Shown piece after piece: positions 51,731 to 60,719 of a stretch of 64,000 bases of DNA. The stretch's first letter is position 1. The number at the start of each line of letters is the position of its first letter. A program made the translations under genes and the position numbers. The stretch covers positions 558,001 to 622,000 of the forward strand of contig CBDHES010000002.1 of NCBI GenBank assembly GCA_965262175.1. Direction: 5' to 3'. The notes under the pieces were generated by a model. That model was given only the letters and a program-made list of their open reading frames with translations. It was not told where the DNA came from and did no database searches. Source of the DNA: CADEDH01 sp965262175. Lineage in GTDB: Bacteria; Actinomycetota; Acidimicrobiia; Acidimicrobiales; SZUA-35.

Positions 51731-52467
51731 CCACCGAGACGGCGCTCGTCCTGCGTCACGACGACGGTGGCGTCGCCACCCTCACCCTCAACCGACCCGA
51801 GAAGCTCAACGCCCTCACCCCCGAGCTCTTCATCGAGCTCCGCTCCCATGTCGACGCCCTGGCCGGCGACGAGTCGGTCGGCTGCGTCGTTCTCGCCGGA
51901 GCCGGGCGCTCGTTCTGCGCCGGGAACGACCTCGGTGGTGTTGCCGGCGGGGCCAAGGCGCCGACACCCCATTTCCAGGCCGAGACGATCGACGCCCTCG
52001 AGGCCCTCCCTCAGCCGACGATCGCCAGGATCCAGGGCCACTGCTTCACCGGCGGTCTCGAATTGGCGCTGGGTTGCGACCTGCTCGTGGCGGCCGACGA
52101 CGCCCAGCTCGGCGACACCCATGGCCAGTGGGGGCTCGTCGCCGCATGGGGCATGACGGTCCGACTTCCCGAGCGCGTCGGCGTCAGCCGGGCCAAGGAG
52201 CTGATGTACACCGCTCGCCGCATCTCGGGAACCGAGGCGGCCCACATCGGCCTGGTCAACCGGGCGTGCCCACCCGCCGAGCTCGATGCCGTCGTCACCG
52301 AGCTCACCGCCGAGATCGTCGCCAACTCATGGGACACCAGCCGGTTCGACAAGGCCATCCTGGCCGACGCCAGGGGGATGGACCGGGCGGACGCCCTGGC
52401 CTATGAGCGGTCGGCTCCCTACGGACGCCCCCGGGACATGGCCGAACGGCTGGGCCGGCGCTCCTGA
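51727..52467 (+). CDS. Enoyl-CoA hydratase/isomerase family protein
   Basis: A 246-residue crotonase-fold protein. Oxyanion-hole segments are AGAGRSFCAGNDLGGV and RIQGHCFTGGLELALGCDL. In the second catalytic region, DTHGQWGLVAAWGMTVRLP, the Glu of classic hydratases is not obvious (Gln is near that place), so reactions other than hydration are possible. It overlaps the TylF-like gene by 4 bp and converges with the serine hydrolase gene. Confidence 0.88.
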   Translation: MTTETALVLRHDDGGVATLTLNRPEKLNALTPELFIELRSHVDALAGDESVGCVVLAGAGRSFCAGNDLGGVAGGAKAPTPHFQAETIDALEALPQPTIARIQGHCFTGGLELALGCDLLVAADDAQLGDTHGQWGLVAAWGMTVRLPERVGVSRAKELMYTARRISGTEAAHIGLVNRACPPAELDAVVTELTAEIVANSWDTSRFDKAILADARGMDRADALAYERSAPYGRPRDMAERLGRRS

Positions 52468-52498
52468 CCCTGGCCGGAGGCGTCGCCCCTCAAGGCCG

Positions 52499-53710
52499 TC
52501 AGCCCTCGAACGGCTCGACGAGATCGATGACGAGCCGATCGATGTCGGACGCCCGCATCTCGTTGGCCAGGACGACGATGACCAGGTCGTGCTCGGGCAC
52601 GATCACGACCCGCTGGCCCTGAAGACCAGCGGCCCAGAACCGGTCGCCGTCGAGCCAGAACCCCGACCCGTACCCGGGGTTGGTCGGGGACGGGGTCCGT
52701 GCGTAGTCGACCCACCCGGCGGGCAGGATCCGCTGCCCGTCCCACACCCCGTCCCGGAGATACAGCAGCCCGAACCGAGCGAAGTCCCGGGCGGTCATGT
52801 CGGCTCCGTAGCCGGCGACGAAGTACCCCTCGCGGTCGAGCACGAGCCGAGCCGACGTGATGCCGAGCGGGCCGAACAGCTCGGCCGTGGCCCACGTGAT
52901 GACGTCGCCGCCGGTGCCGACGGCGTCGCCGATCAGGCGACCGTTGATGGCGGTGGCACCGGTGCTGTAGGTGAAGACCGTGTCGGGCTCATCGGCCAGG
53001 TCCCGCCGGGCGGCGATACCGGCGACCTCATCGGCTGAGGCCGACATGAAGAGCAGGCCGGCATCGGGCACCTCCCGCCACTCCAGCCCCGATGACATGC
53101 GGGCCAGCATGTCGGGGGTGATGGCCGCACGAGGGTCGCCGGGCTCCGACCACTCCTCGATCATCGCCGGGGCGAAGATGTCGATCTCGCCGTCCCGGGC
53201 GAGGATGCCGAGCAGTGCGTGGGTGACGCTCTTGGCCACCGAGAAGCTCGGGTGACGCTCGGATCCGTCGTAGCCCCGCCCGTAGCGCTCGACGATCAGC
53301 TCTCCCTGGTGAACGACGACGACGGCCTCGACCCGTCCGTACGGATCGGCGGCCTCGTCGAACGCGGCGTCGAGCGCCGCCTCGACCGCGGTCACGCCGG
53401 GCCCGTCGAGCGCGGCGGCCAGGTCACCCTCGGGCCAGGCGTCGGTCGGGTACGGCACCCCATCGGGTTGGGGCGGGAGCGGGACGTAACCGCTGGCGTC
53501 GTCACCGGCGAACGTCAGAGCCGCAGAGGTCGTGGTCTCCGCCTCCGTCGTCGTCGCCCCCTCGGCCCGGTCCCCGCCCCCGTCGACGATCGCCATCTGG
53601 CCGCCCGGGGTGCGCTCGCCTCCCTCGCCGTCGCCGTCGGAGCACGCCGCGAGGCCGAACCCGACGACGGCGGCCATGATCAGGACCGCAATCCGACCGC
53701 TCGACCACAT
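52499..53710 (-). CDS. Serine hydrolase lipoprotein (class C beta-lactamase fold)
   Basis: A 403-residue lipoprotein. The signal helix IAVLIMAAVVGFGLAAC ends in a lipobox, followed by a Thr/Glu/Gly-rich linker. The catalytic domain has the SxxK motif in SFSVAKSVTHALLG and a Tyr in FTYSTGATAING at the usual YxN/YSN position. DFARFGLLYLRDGVWDG and PGYGSGFWLDG resemble NylB-type carboxylesterases. It probably hydrolyses esters, amides or D-peptides outside the membrane. The ATG at 53710 has GGAGG nine bases upstream. Confidence 0.88.
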   Translation of the reverse strand: MWSSGRIAVLIMAAVVGFGLAACSDGDGEGGERTPGGQMAIVDGGGDRAEGATTTEAETTTSAALTFAGDDASGYVPLPPQPDGVPYPTDAWPEGDLAAALDGPGVTAVEAALDAAFDEAADPYGRVEAVVVVHQGELIVERYGRGYDGSERHPSFSVAKSVTHALLGILARDGEIDIFAPAMIEEWSEPGDPRAAITPDMLARMSSGLEWREVPDAGLLFMSASADEVAGIAARRDLADEPDTVFTYSTGATAINGRLIGDAVGTGGDVITWATAELFGPLGITSARLVLDREGYFVAGYGADMTARDFARFGLLYLRDGVWDGQRILPAGWVDYARTPSPTNPGYGSGFWLDGDRFWAAGLQGQRVVIVPEHDLVIVVLANEMRASDIDRLVIDLVEPFEG

Positions 53711-53747
53711 CCCGCACCACCTCCCGGATCGTCGTCCCGAAATCACA

Positions 53748-53779
53748 GAGGTCGACCCCGACGGGACGGGGTCGACCTC
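53748..53779 (-). terminator. Hairpin downstream of the thiolase gene
   Basis: A perfect 13-bp inverted repeat (53748-53760 with 53767-53779) with a six-base loop lies 45 bp after the thiolase stop and before the serine hydrolase start, both on the minus strand. It separates the two transcription units. Confidence 0.6.
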
Positions 53780-53823
53780 CATCATGGCTCGGACCGGGTC
53801 GAACCGGTCGGCGGTCATCGCGT

Positions 53824-55032
53824 TCAGGCGGCAGCCTTCTCCAGGACGTGGACGCCACAGGCGGAGGCGAGCCCGATCACGTGGGCCAGGCCGACGTTGG
53901 CCCCCTCGATCTGGCGGTCGCCGCACTCGTCGCGGAGGTGCTGGCACACCTCCCAGATGTTGGCGATGCCGGTCGCCGAGATCGGGTGCCCCTTCGACTG
54001 GAGGCCACCGGAGACATTGACCGGGAGGCGGCCGTCACGATGGGGCGCCCCCGACTTGAAGAAGTCGACCGCACCGCCCTCGTCGCACAGCATCAGGTTG
54101 TCGTAGTGGACCAGCTCGGCGGTGGCGAAGCAGTCGTGGAGCTCGACCAGGTCGAGGTCGCTCGGAGCGACGCCGGCCTGCTCGTAGGCCTGGGTGGCGG
54201 CGTTGCGGGTCAAGGTGTTGACGTCGGGCAGGACCTGGCACGCCTCCTGCCAGGGGTCGGAGGTCAGGACCGAGGCCGACACCTTCACGGCCCGCCGCTG
54301 CTGCTCGAGCGACAGGGTCTTGAGCTTCGCCCCGTTGGTCACGACCGCCGCCGCCGCCCCGTCACAGTTGGCCGAGCACATCGGCCGGGTATTGGGGTAG
54401 GCGATCATGACGTCGTTCATGATCTGCTCGGTGCTCATCGCCTTGGTGTAGGCGGCCAGCGGGTTCAGCGTCGAGTGCCCGTGGTTCTTCTCCGAGATCT
54501 GGGCGAACAGCTCGAAGCTCGCCCCGCCGTACTTGTGGCCATATTCCATTCCGACCTGGGCGAAGACGCCGGGCATGGTGTTGGTCCCGATGCGACCGTC
54601 GGTGCCGGCGACCGCACCGAACCGGCCCTGGGGCTCGTACACGTTGGCCTTGGATGCCGCCTTGCCACCGCCACCGAGCAGGCCGGCGCCGGCCAGCTTC
54701 TCGACACCGACCGCCAGGCCCATGTCGCACTCGCCGGCCTTGACCGCCATGATCGCCGTCCGCAGTGCGGTAGCGCCGGTGGCGCAGGCGTTCGACACGT
54801 TGTAGACCGGGATGCCGGTCTGGCCGACCTGCTTCTGGATCTGTTGGCCGATCGCTCCCGACCCCATCAGGTTGCCGGCGGCCAGGATGCCCATGTCGGC
54901 CATGGTCACGCCCCCGTCGCTCAGGGCGCCCATCACGGCCTCGGCTCCGAGGTCGACCGTGTCCTTGTCGGGATGCTTCCCGAACTTCGTCATGTGGATA
55001 CCGAGGATCCAGATGTCGTCGCTTGCGCTCAT
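53824..55032 (-). CDS. SCP2-type thiolase
   Basis: A 402-residue thiolase of the sterol-carrier-protein-x/archaeal type. The nucleophile is Cys83 in NVSNACATGATAL; other active-site blocks are ELHDCFATAEL and SGGLQSKGHPISATG, and the chain ends with ASACGVHVLEKAA. The first glycine-rich and DUF35-binding surfaces fit thiolases that work with an OB-fold partner. It either cleaves or condenses acyl-CoA esters, or acts as the aldolase component in sterol side-chain degradation. The partner gene is 38 bp upstream. Confidence 0.92.
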   Translation of the reverse strand: MSASDDIWILGIHMTKFGKHPDKDTVDLGAEAVMGALSDGGVTMADMGILAAGNLMGSGAIGQQIQKQVGQTGIPVYNVSNACATGATALRTAIMAVKAGECDMGLAVGVEKLAGAGLLGGGGKAASKANVYEPQGRFGAVAGTDGRIGTNTMPGVFAQVGMEYGHKYGGASFELFAQISEKNHGHSTLNPLAAYTKAMSTEQIMNDVMIAYPNTRPMCSANCDGAAAAVVTNGAKLKTLSLEQQRRAVKVSASVLTSDPWQEACQVLPDVNTLTRNAATQAYEQAGVAPSDLDLVELHDCFATAELVHYDNLMLCDEGGAVDFFKSGAPHRDGRLPVNVSGGLQSKGHPISATGIANIWEVCQHLRDECGDRQIEGANVGLAHVIGLASACGVHVLEKAAA

Positions 55033-55070
55033 GGTGGGTCTCCTTGCTCAGAGGTGCGAGCCCGACGGGC

Positions 55071-55499
55071 TCAGGCGGGCTCGTAGCCGAAACCGACGGC
55101 CTCGGTTCCGTTGTCGTCGACGCCGACCGAATAGGTGGCCAGGCGTACCGGCATGCCGAGGGTCACGTGGTCGGCGTCGGGTGGGGTGTTGATCACGTTG
55201 CCCCGGACCGAGGTGCCGCCACAGTCGACGACGCCGGCGACGAAGGGGACCGGGATCCCGGGCGCGGCGTGGGCGACGATGGTGAAGGCGGTCAGGACGC
55301 CCTCGTTGGGGATCTCCACCGTGCGGAAGTCGGTGGCGAAGCAGGCGGCGCAGGCGTTGCGCCGATCGAAGTAGCGAGCCCCGCACGACGTGCACTCGTT
55401 GGCCTGGAGATGAGGCCGGTCGCCGAGCACCAGGTAGTCGACCAGTGGGACCTGACCGCCCTCGGCGGCCGCGGTGTTCTCTTCAACGACGTCGCTCAA
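55071..55499 (-). CDS. DUF35 OB-fold/zinc-ribbon acyl-CoA-binding partner
   Basis: A 142-residue protein with an N-terminal helix, a rubredoxin-like zinc ribbon (Cys36, Cys39, Cys50, Cys53 in ANECTSCGARYF and CAACF) and an OB-fold domain (GVLTAFTIVAHAAPGIPVPF). Such proteins bind CoA esters and bridge thiolases to HMG-CoA synthase, ChsH-type hydratases or aldolases. I infer a TTG start at 55499 (MSDVVEEN) because GGAGGAG lies eight to nine bases upstream and the family begins about here. No ATG fits. Confidence 0.87.
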   Translation of the reverse strand: MSDVVEENTAAAEGGQVPLVDYLVLGDRPHLQANECTSCGARYFDRRNACAACFATDFRTVEIPNEGVLTAFTIVAHAAPGIPVPFVAGVVDCGGTSVRGNVINTPPDADHVTLGMPVRLATYSVGVDDNGTEAVGFGYEPA

Positions 55500-55719
55500 C
55501 TCCGAGCTCCTCCACCTGGCCGATGGCGGCCATCCGGTACCGGACTGCTTTCCCAACGAGTCTCGCACGACGTCACCTCGGTGGGCCAAAGCGGATCCAT
55601 CGGACCGAATCGGGTGTGACCAACGACACATTCGACTCACAGAGCCGTCTTAGGAACGACGGTCACCGTGTGCTCAACACCACGACCTCCCCGACGACGG
55701 GGACGACCAAGGAGTACCG

Positions 55720-56175
55720 ATGTCCGATCTCGATCCGACCCCGACGTTCCACCGGAGGGCGACGGCGGCCCTGGTGGCCACCGGCCTTGCCTTCACCGGG
55801 ACGATGATGATCGCCAACCCGGCCGGAGCGACCCCGACGACCGCCAGCGCGACGGCGGTGAGCGCCGATCCGGCCGACAGCGGCGACAGCGACACCCACC
55901 CCCGGCTGGAGCTGATCTGCCGTCGGAGCGCCCGCCTCGAGAACCGGGGCAACCGGATCCTCGATCGCATCAATGGCGACGAGTCGGTCGTCGGCTCGCT
56001 GGAGTGGCTCACGGCCAAGGCAGCCCAGGCTCGGGAAGAGGGACGGGAGCAGCTGGCCGTCGTGTTCGAGAATCGGCGAGCCACCCGGACCCAGGCCATC
56101 GACGTGATCGAGCTCCGGCTGGTGGAGATCGAGCACATCCTCGGCATCTGCGCCGACAACGGTATCGAGCCGTGA
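55720..56175 (+). CDS. Small secreted helical protein
   Basis: A 151-residue protein with a signal peptide (RRATAALVATGLAFTGTMMI, cleavage near AGA-TP). The mature part is a short disordered stretch and about 90 residues of charged helix with two Cys (LICRRSARLENRGNRI and HILGICADNG) that may pair. No family is recognised. AAGGAG six bases before the ATG supports the start. Its stop overlaps the next gene as GTGA, so it heads a run with a lipoprotein and a two-component system. Confidence 0.65.
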   Translation: MSDLDPTPTFHRRATAALVATGLAFTGTMMIANPAGATPTTASATAVSADPADSGDSDTHPRLELICRRSARLENRGNRILDRINGDESVVGSLEWLTAKAAQAREEGREQLAVVFENRRATRTQAIDVIELRLVEIEHILGICADNGIEP

Positions 56176-56645
56176 CCGGTCGTCGCTGGACGACGTCGAC
56201 CCTGATCGCAGTCCTTGCGGTCACCGGGGCGGCCTGTGGTCAGCGAACCGATTCCGGCGACGTGACGAGCGTCGGCGGAAGCCAGGCGGTGACGGTCGAC
56301 GACCCCACGAGCGGCGACGATCGCGATCCCGGAACCGGGACCGGATCGACGACGGCCGATGGCGTCCCGGCAGCCGGGACGGACGCAACCGGCGATGGTG
56401 CCGGTGCCACCGACGAACGGGAAGAGGTCGTTCAGGAACCCGGAACCGACGAGGTCGAGGAATCCGCCGAAGCCAGCGCCGAACCCGCCCCCGACGACGG
56501 TGCGACCGGCGACGGTGCGACCGGCGACGGTGCGACCGGTGAGGGATCGACCCTCACCGATGCGGAGCTGCGGGATCTGGAGGCGACACTGGACGACATC
56601 GACCGTCTGATCGCCGATCTCGAAGCCGACCTGGAGCAGGATTGA
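56172..56645 (+). CDS. Small acidic lipoprotein
   Basis: A 157-residue protein started at a GTG that overlaps the previous stop. The signal peptide TLIAVLAVTGAAC places the lipid on Cys20. The mature chain is very acidic, Gly/Thr/Asp-rich and disordered, with three ATGDG repeats near residue 115, ending in a short amphipathic helix (ELRDLEATLDDIDRLIADLE). The function is unknown. Its TGA overlaps the TTG start of the response regulator, linking it to signalling genes. Confidence 0.65.
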   Translation: MTGRRWTTSTLIAVLAVTGAACGQRTDSGDVTSVGGSQAVTVDDPTSGDDRDPGTGTGSTTADGVPAAGTDATGDGAGATDEREEVVQEPGTDEVEESAEASAEPAPDDGATGDGATGDGATGEGSTLTDAELRDLEATLDDIDRLIADLEADLEQD

Positions 56646-57358
56646 CCTCACCCGGCGCCCCCCACTCGATCGCCACCGGACGGGTGCTCCTCGTCGAGGA
56701 TGACCACGCCGTTCGTGAAGCGGTCGAGCGGGGCCTCGCCCTCAACGGCTTCACGATCACATCGGTCCCCGATGCCGAGGCGGCGCTCGAGGTGGTGGCC
56801 GCCGGGCAGCCGGAGGTCCTGATCGTCGACGTCGGGCTGCCCGGCATGTCGGGTGTCGAGCTGTGCACCCGACTCCGAACGGTCGACCTCGATCTCCCGA
56901 TCCTCATCCTGTCGGCTCGGGATCAGGTCGAGGACCGGGTCGTCGGCCTCGAAGCGGGCGCCGACGACTACCTGGTGAAGCCCTTCGACCTGAAGGAGCT
57001 GACCCTCCGCCTCCAGGCGCTGCTCCGGCGTCGGGGGGCGGGCGCCACGACCACCGCCAACGCCCTGACCTGCGGGCCGTTGTGGGTCGACGTCGACCGG
57101 CGCCGAGCGATGCTCGACGACCAGCCGGTCGAGCTGTCGCGACGGGAGTTCGACCTCCTGGCCGCCTTCACCGCCAACAAGGGCCTCGTGTTGAGCCGGA
57201 TCCGGCTCCTGGAGCTCGTCTGGGGGTACGACTTCGACACCGACACCAACGTGGTCGACGTTTTCGTCGGGTACCTCCGCCGCAAGCTGGAGGCGAGCGG
57301 GACGCCCCGCATGATCCAGACCGTACGGGGCGTCGGCTTCGTGCTCCGGGAGCCCTGA
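56642..57358 (+). CDS. OmpR/PhoB family response regulator
   Basis: A 238-residue two-domain regulator. The receiver domain has the acidic pair Asp20/Asp21, phospho-acceptor Asp63 in LIVDVGLPGMSG and Lys113 in LVKPFD. The winged-helix output domain starts near residue 140, with LSRREFDLLAAFTANKGLVLS and YLRRKLEASG. It starts with TTG overlapping the lipoprotein stop. The sensor kinase gene follows after 5 bp. The target genes may include the two upstream envelope genes. Confidence 0.95.
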   Translation: MTSPGAPHSIATGRVLLVEDDHAVREAVERGLALNGFTITSVPDAEAALEVVAAGQPEVLIVDVGLPGMSGVELCTRLRTVDLDLPILILSARDQVEDRVVGLEAGADDYLVKPFDLKELTLRLQALLRRRGAGATTTANALTCGPLWVDVDRRRAMLDDQPVELSRREFDLLAAFTANKGLVLSRIRLLELVWGYDFDTDTNVVDVFVGYLRRKLEASGTPRMIQTVRGVGFVLREP

Positions 57359-57363
57359 CGGCG

Positions 57364-58761
57364 TTGCGCCTCGCCTCTCGCACCGGCCTCGCCGCCTTCG
57401 CCGCCGCCCTCGGTTCCTTGCTGATCCTCGTCGTCCTGTTCCAGGTCCTGGCGACCCGGATCCTCTTCGATCGGGTCGACGATCGGCTCGAGGAGCGGGC
57501 GTCGTCGGCGCCGATCCTGGTCGTGATCGCCGAGCGGCTCGCCCAGTCGGAGCTGAGCGGCACCGTCGAGGGCGCCCGCGTCGCCGTCGAGGGCCGGGTC
57601 GTGCCGGTCGGTGCGCTCCCGGTCGATCCGCTGCCCGATCCCGTCGAGCCCGGCTGGTCGACCGAGACCGCCGACGGCCAGCGGTGGCGGCTCCTGACCG
57701 TGGCCGTCGACGACGTGCCGGCCATCGGCGACGAGGCATTGGTCCAGTTCGCCGCCCCGCTCGGAGACATCGAGGCCCAGACCCGGGGCATCCGACGGCG
57801 GGCCGCCGTCGGGGGGCTCCTGGCAGCGGCTGTCGCCGGCGGGCTCGGGTACCTGTTCGGGGCCTACGCGGCCCGCCCGTTGACCGTGCTCCGACGCGAC
57901 GCCGCCCTGGTCGACGACGCCAACCCGGAACGTTGGCAGGTCGGTCGGGGCTACGGATCGCCCGACGTCGACGACATCGCGATGACCCTCAACGCCACCC
58001 TGGCGCGGCTGGCGACAGAGACCGAGCGCCGGGGTCGAGCCCTCGACACCGCCCGAGCGTTCGCCTCCTCGGCCAGCCATGAGATCCGGGTGCCCCTCCA
58101 GGGCGCGATGACCAACCTCAACGTCGCCGCCGACGAGCGACTGGGCGACACCGCCCGACGGGAGCTGGTCGTCCTGGCCACCGAGCAGATCGACCGCATG
58201 GCGGCAGCCCTTGGGGCGGTGCGGGACCTCGCCCAGGCCGAGCTGGTCGACGCCACCGCGTTCGTCGACGCCGACCTCGACGACCTGGTCGACGCCGCCG
58301 TCGCCCAGGAGGCCCGGGGGGCGGATCCTCCCGTGGCCCTGGAGGCGGGAACGGGACCCAACGTGCAGCGGGTCTGGTCGGAGGGCGTCCAGCTGGCGGT
58401 GGCCAACCTCGTTCGCAACGCCCTCGCCCACGGCCAACGGTCGGACGGGGCCGGCGTCCGGGTCGTCGTCACGGTCGCCGGACCGGTCGTGATCGTCGAC
58501 GACGACGGCCCCGGTATACCGCCCCCCGAGCGCCACCGGGTGGTGCAACGCTTCACCAGGGGGCCGTCGTCGTCCGGCTCGGGCCTCGGCCTGGCGATCG
58601 TCGCCGAGGTCGCCGGGGCCCACCGCGGTTCGCTGACCTTCACCGACGGTCCGCTCGGCGGAACCCGGGCGGTGGTGTCGTTCGCCCCACCACCCTCGGG
58701 CCGACCGACCGGTGGACCGTCGACGGGCCCGGAATCGAGCCGGGACCGATCCATCGCCTAG
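57364..58761 (+). CDS. Sensor histidine kinase
   Basis: A 465-residue membrane kinase. A first helix (residues 8-30) and a second near 147-170 bracket an extracytoplasmic sensor of about 110 residues. A HAMP-like linker follows, then the H-box SASHEIRVPLQG with His239, N-box NLVRNALAHG and G-boxes DDDGPGIPPPE and SGSGLGLAIV. It starts at TTG (57364), five bases after the regulator stop; no ATG is suitable. It phosphorylates the adjacent regulator. Confidence 0.93.
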   Translation: MRLASRTGLAAFAAALGSLLILVVLFQVLATRILFDRVDDRLEERASSAPILVVIAERLAQSELSGTVEGARVAVEGRVVPVGALPVDPLPDPVEPGWSTETADGQRWRLLTVAVDDVPAIGDEALVQFAAPLGDIEAQTRGIRRRAAVGGLLAAAVAGGLGYLFGAYAARPLTVLRRDAALVDDANPERWQVGRGYGSPDVDDIAMTLNATLARLATETERRGRALDTARAFASSASHEIRVPLQGAMTNLNVAADERLGDTARRELVVLATEQIDRMAAALGAVRDLAQAELVDATAFVDADLDDLVDAAVAQEARGADPPVALEAGTGPNVQRVWSEGVQLAVANLVRNALAHGQRSDGAGVRVVVTVAGPVVIVDDDGPGIPPPERHRVVQRFTRGPSSSGSGLGLAIVAEVAGAHRGSLTFTDGPLGGTRAVVSFAPPPSGRPTGGPSTGPESSRDRSIA

Positions 58762-58829
58762 CGTCGTCGGTGCGCAACGGGTTTGCCCCCGGGGACCGGG
58801 CACCCGTACCCGAGACGGGAGGAGCGGCC

Positions 58830-60548
58830 ATGTACGACCTGCTGATCACCGATGGCACGGTGGTGGACGGGACCGGAGGACCCAGTCGGCGAGCCGACGT
58901 CGGCGTCACCGACGGCACGATCACCGCGGTGGGCGACCTCGCCGGCGAGCGGGCCAAGCGGACGATCGACGCCGACGGCCACATCGTGAGCCCGGGCTTC
59001 GTCGACGTCCACACCCACATGGACGCCCAGATCGCCTGGGACCCGCTCGGCGAGAGCTCATGCTTCCACGGGGTCACGACCGCGGTGATGGGCAACTGCG
59101 GCTTCACCCTGGCCCCGGTTCGATCCGATGCCCGGGAACTGGTGGTCCGGAACCTCGAGCGGGCCGAGGACATCGCCGCCGAGGCGATGGCGGCCGGCAT
59201 CGAGTGGAGCTGGGAGACCTTCCCCGAGTACCTCGACTTCGTCGACGCAACCCCCAAGGGCATCAACTACGCCGGCTACATCGGGCACTCGGCGCTGCGG
59301 ACCTGGGCCATGGGCGAGCGAGCGTTCACCGAAGAGGCGAACGAGGACGATCTGGCGTTGATGATCGGTCAGGTCGAGGACTCGATCCGGGCCGGGGCGA
59401 TCGGCTTCACCACGTCGATCTCGGCCAACCACGAGACCTCCGACGACCGCCCCGTGGCCAGCCGGCTGGCGGCCTGGAGCGAGATCGAACAGCTGGTCGG
59501 AGCGATGGGTCGGCTCGGCGCCGGCATCTTCGAACTCTCCCACCATCCCCACCTCCGATCCCGGGACCCGGAGAAGCGGGAGGCCTACATCGCCCGGCTG
59601 GTCGACCTCGCCGTCTCGACCAAGGTACCGATCACCTACGGGATGCTGGCCTTCGGTTCCGAGGAGCACCTGTGGCGCCCGGTGGTCGAGCTGCTCGACC
59701 GGATCAACGCCGCCGGCGGGACGTCGTGGGCCCAGGCTCACACCCGCCAGTTCGGCGTGCTGTTGTCGTTCCAGACCCGGCTCCCCTTCGATGGCCTGCC
59801 GCTGTGGTCGGACATCCGGACCCAGCCCCTGGACGAGCAGCGCCGGGCGCTCCTCGACACGGCGACCCGCTCGGCCCTGGTCGCCGCGGCCGACGACGGC
59901 GACTACGGCCGGGCGATCGGTGCCGAAGCCCGCAAGCCCGACTGGGACCACGTCTACCCGTTGACCAGCGGCCTCCCCCCCTACGAGTCGATCGCCGCCA
60001 TCGCCGCCCGCAGGGGCACGAGCCCGATGGACACGTTCCTCGATCTGGCCCTGGAAGGCGACCTGCGATCGTTCTTCATCCAGGCCGCAGCCAACCAGGA
60101 CCAGGACGTGGTGCTCGAACTGCTCCGCCACCCCCGCTCGATCCCGACCTTCAGCGACAGCGGGGCCCACGTGAGCCAGATCATGGACTCGTCGCTCCAG
60201 ACCCATCTGCTCGGCCACTGGGTCCGCGACACCGAGGCGTTCACCATCGACGAGGCGGTCCACGCCATGACCGCGGTCCCCGCCACGGCCTGGGGGTTCA
60301 CCGACCGGGGGGTCGTCGCCGAGGGTCTGGCGGCCGACCTGAACGTGTTCGATCTGGCGACGGTCCGTCCCGATCTGCCCGAGCTGGTCCACGACCTTCC
60401 GGGCGGCGCTCGCCGGCTCCGCCAGACCGCCACCGGGTTCGCGGCGACGATCGTCAACGGCGAGGTTCTCGTCGAGCACGGTCAGCCGACCGGATCCACT
60501 CCCGGGCGGCTCCTCCGGGGCCCCCTCGCCGGTCGATCGGGACGGTAG
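58830..60548 (+). CDS. D-aminoacylase-type amidohydrolase
   Basis: A 572-residue metal-dependent amidohydrolase of the N-acyl-D-amino-acid deacylase/dihydroorotase-like group. The metal motif is VDVHTHMD (His61, His63), with MGNCGFTLAPVR near residue 91, GAIGFTTSIS and the C-terminal FSDSGAHVSQIMD supplying the catalytic Asp. GGGAGGAG six bases before the ATG is a strong ribosome-binding site. Family members deacylate N-acyl-D-amino acids; the true substrate is unknown. Confidence 0.92.
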   Translation: MYDLLITDGTVVDGTGGPSRRADVGVTDGTITAVGDLAGERAKRTIDADGHIVSPGFVDVHTHMDAQIAWDPLGESSCFHGVTTAVMGNCGFTLAPVRSDARELVVRNLERAEDIAAEAMAAGIEWSWETFPEYLDFVDATPKGINYAGYIGHSALRTWAMGERAFTEEANEDDLALMIGQVEDSIRAGAIGFTTSISANHETSDDRPVASRLAAWSEIEQLVGAMGRLGAGIFELSHHPHLRSRDPEKREAYIARLVDLAVSTKVPITYGMLAFGSEEHLWRPVVELLDRINAAGGTSWAQAHTRQFGVLLSFQTRLPFDGLPLWSDIRTQPLDEQRRALLDTATRSALVAAADDGDYGRAIGAEARKPDWDHVYPLTSGLPPYESIAAIAARRGTSPMDTFLDLALEGDLRSFFIQAAANQDQDVVLELLRHPRSIPTFSDSGAHVSQIMDSSLQTHLLGHWVRDTEAFTIDEAVHAMTAVPATAWGFTDRGVVAEGLAADLNVFDLATVRPDLPELVHDLPGGARRLRQTATGFAATIVNGEVLVEHGQPTGSTPGRLLRGPLAGRSGR

Positions 60549-60719
60549 ATCTGCCGCTTCGAGCGGGGTACCCGACCCACGCCGGGGCCGGGGGTGCCCG
60601 CTATCCTGTCGCCGGAGGGTGTAGCTGAGGATCGGTACGACACCGGGATGCAGCCACCGCCGATGATGGGATCCGAACCGATCGGCTCGCCCGGTCGGTG
60701 CAAGCGAAACGGCGACACG

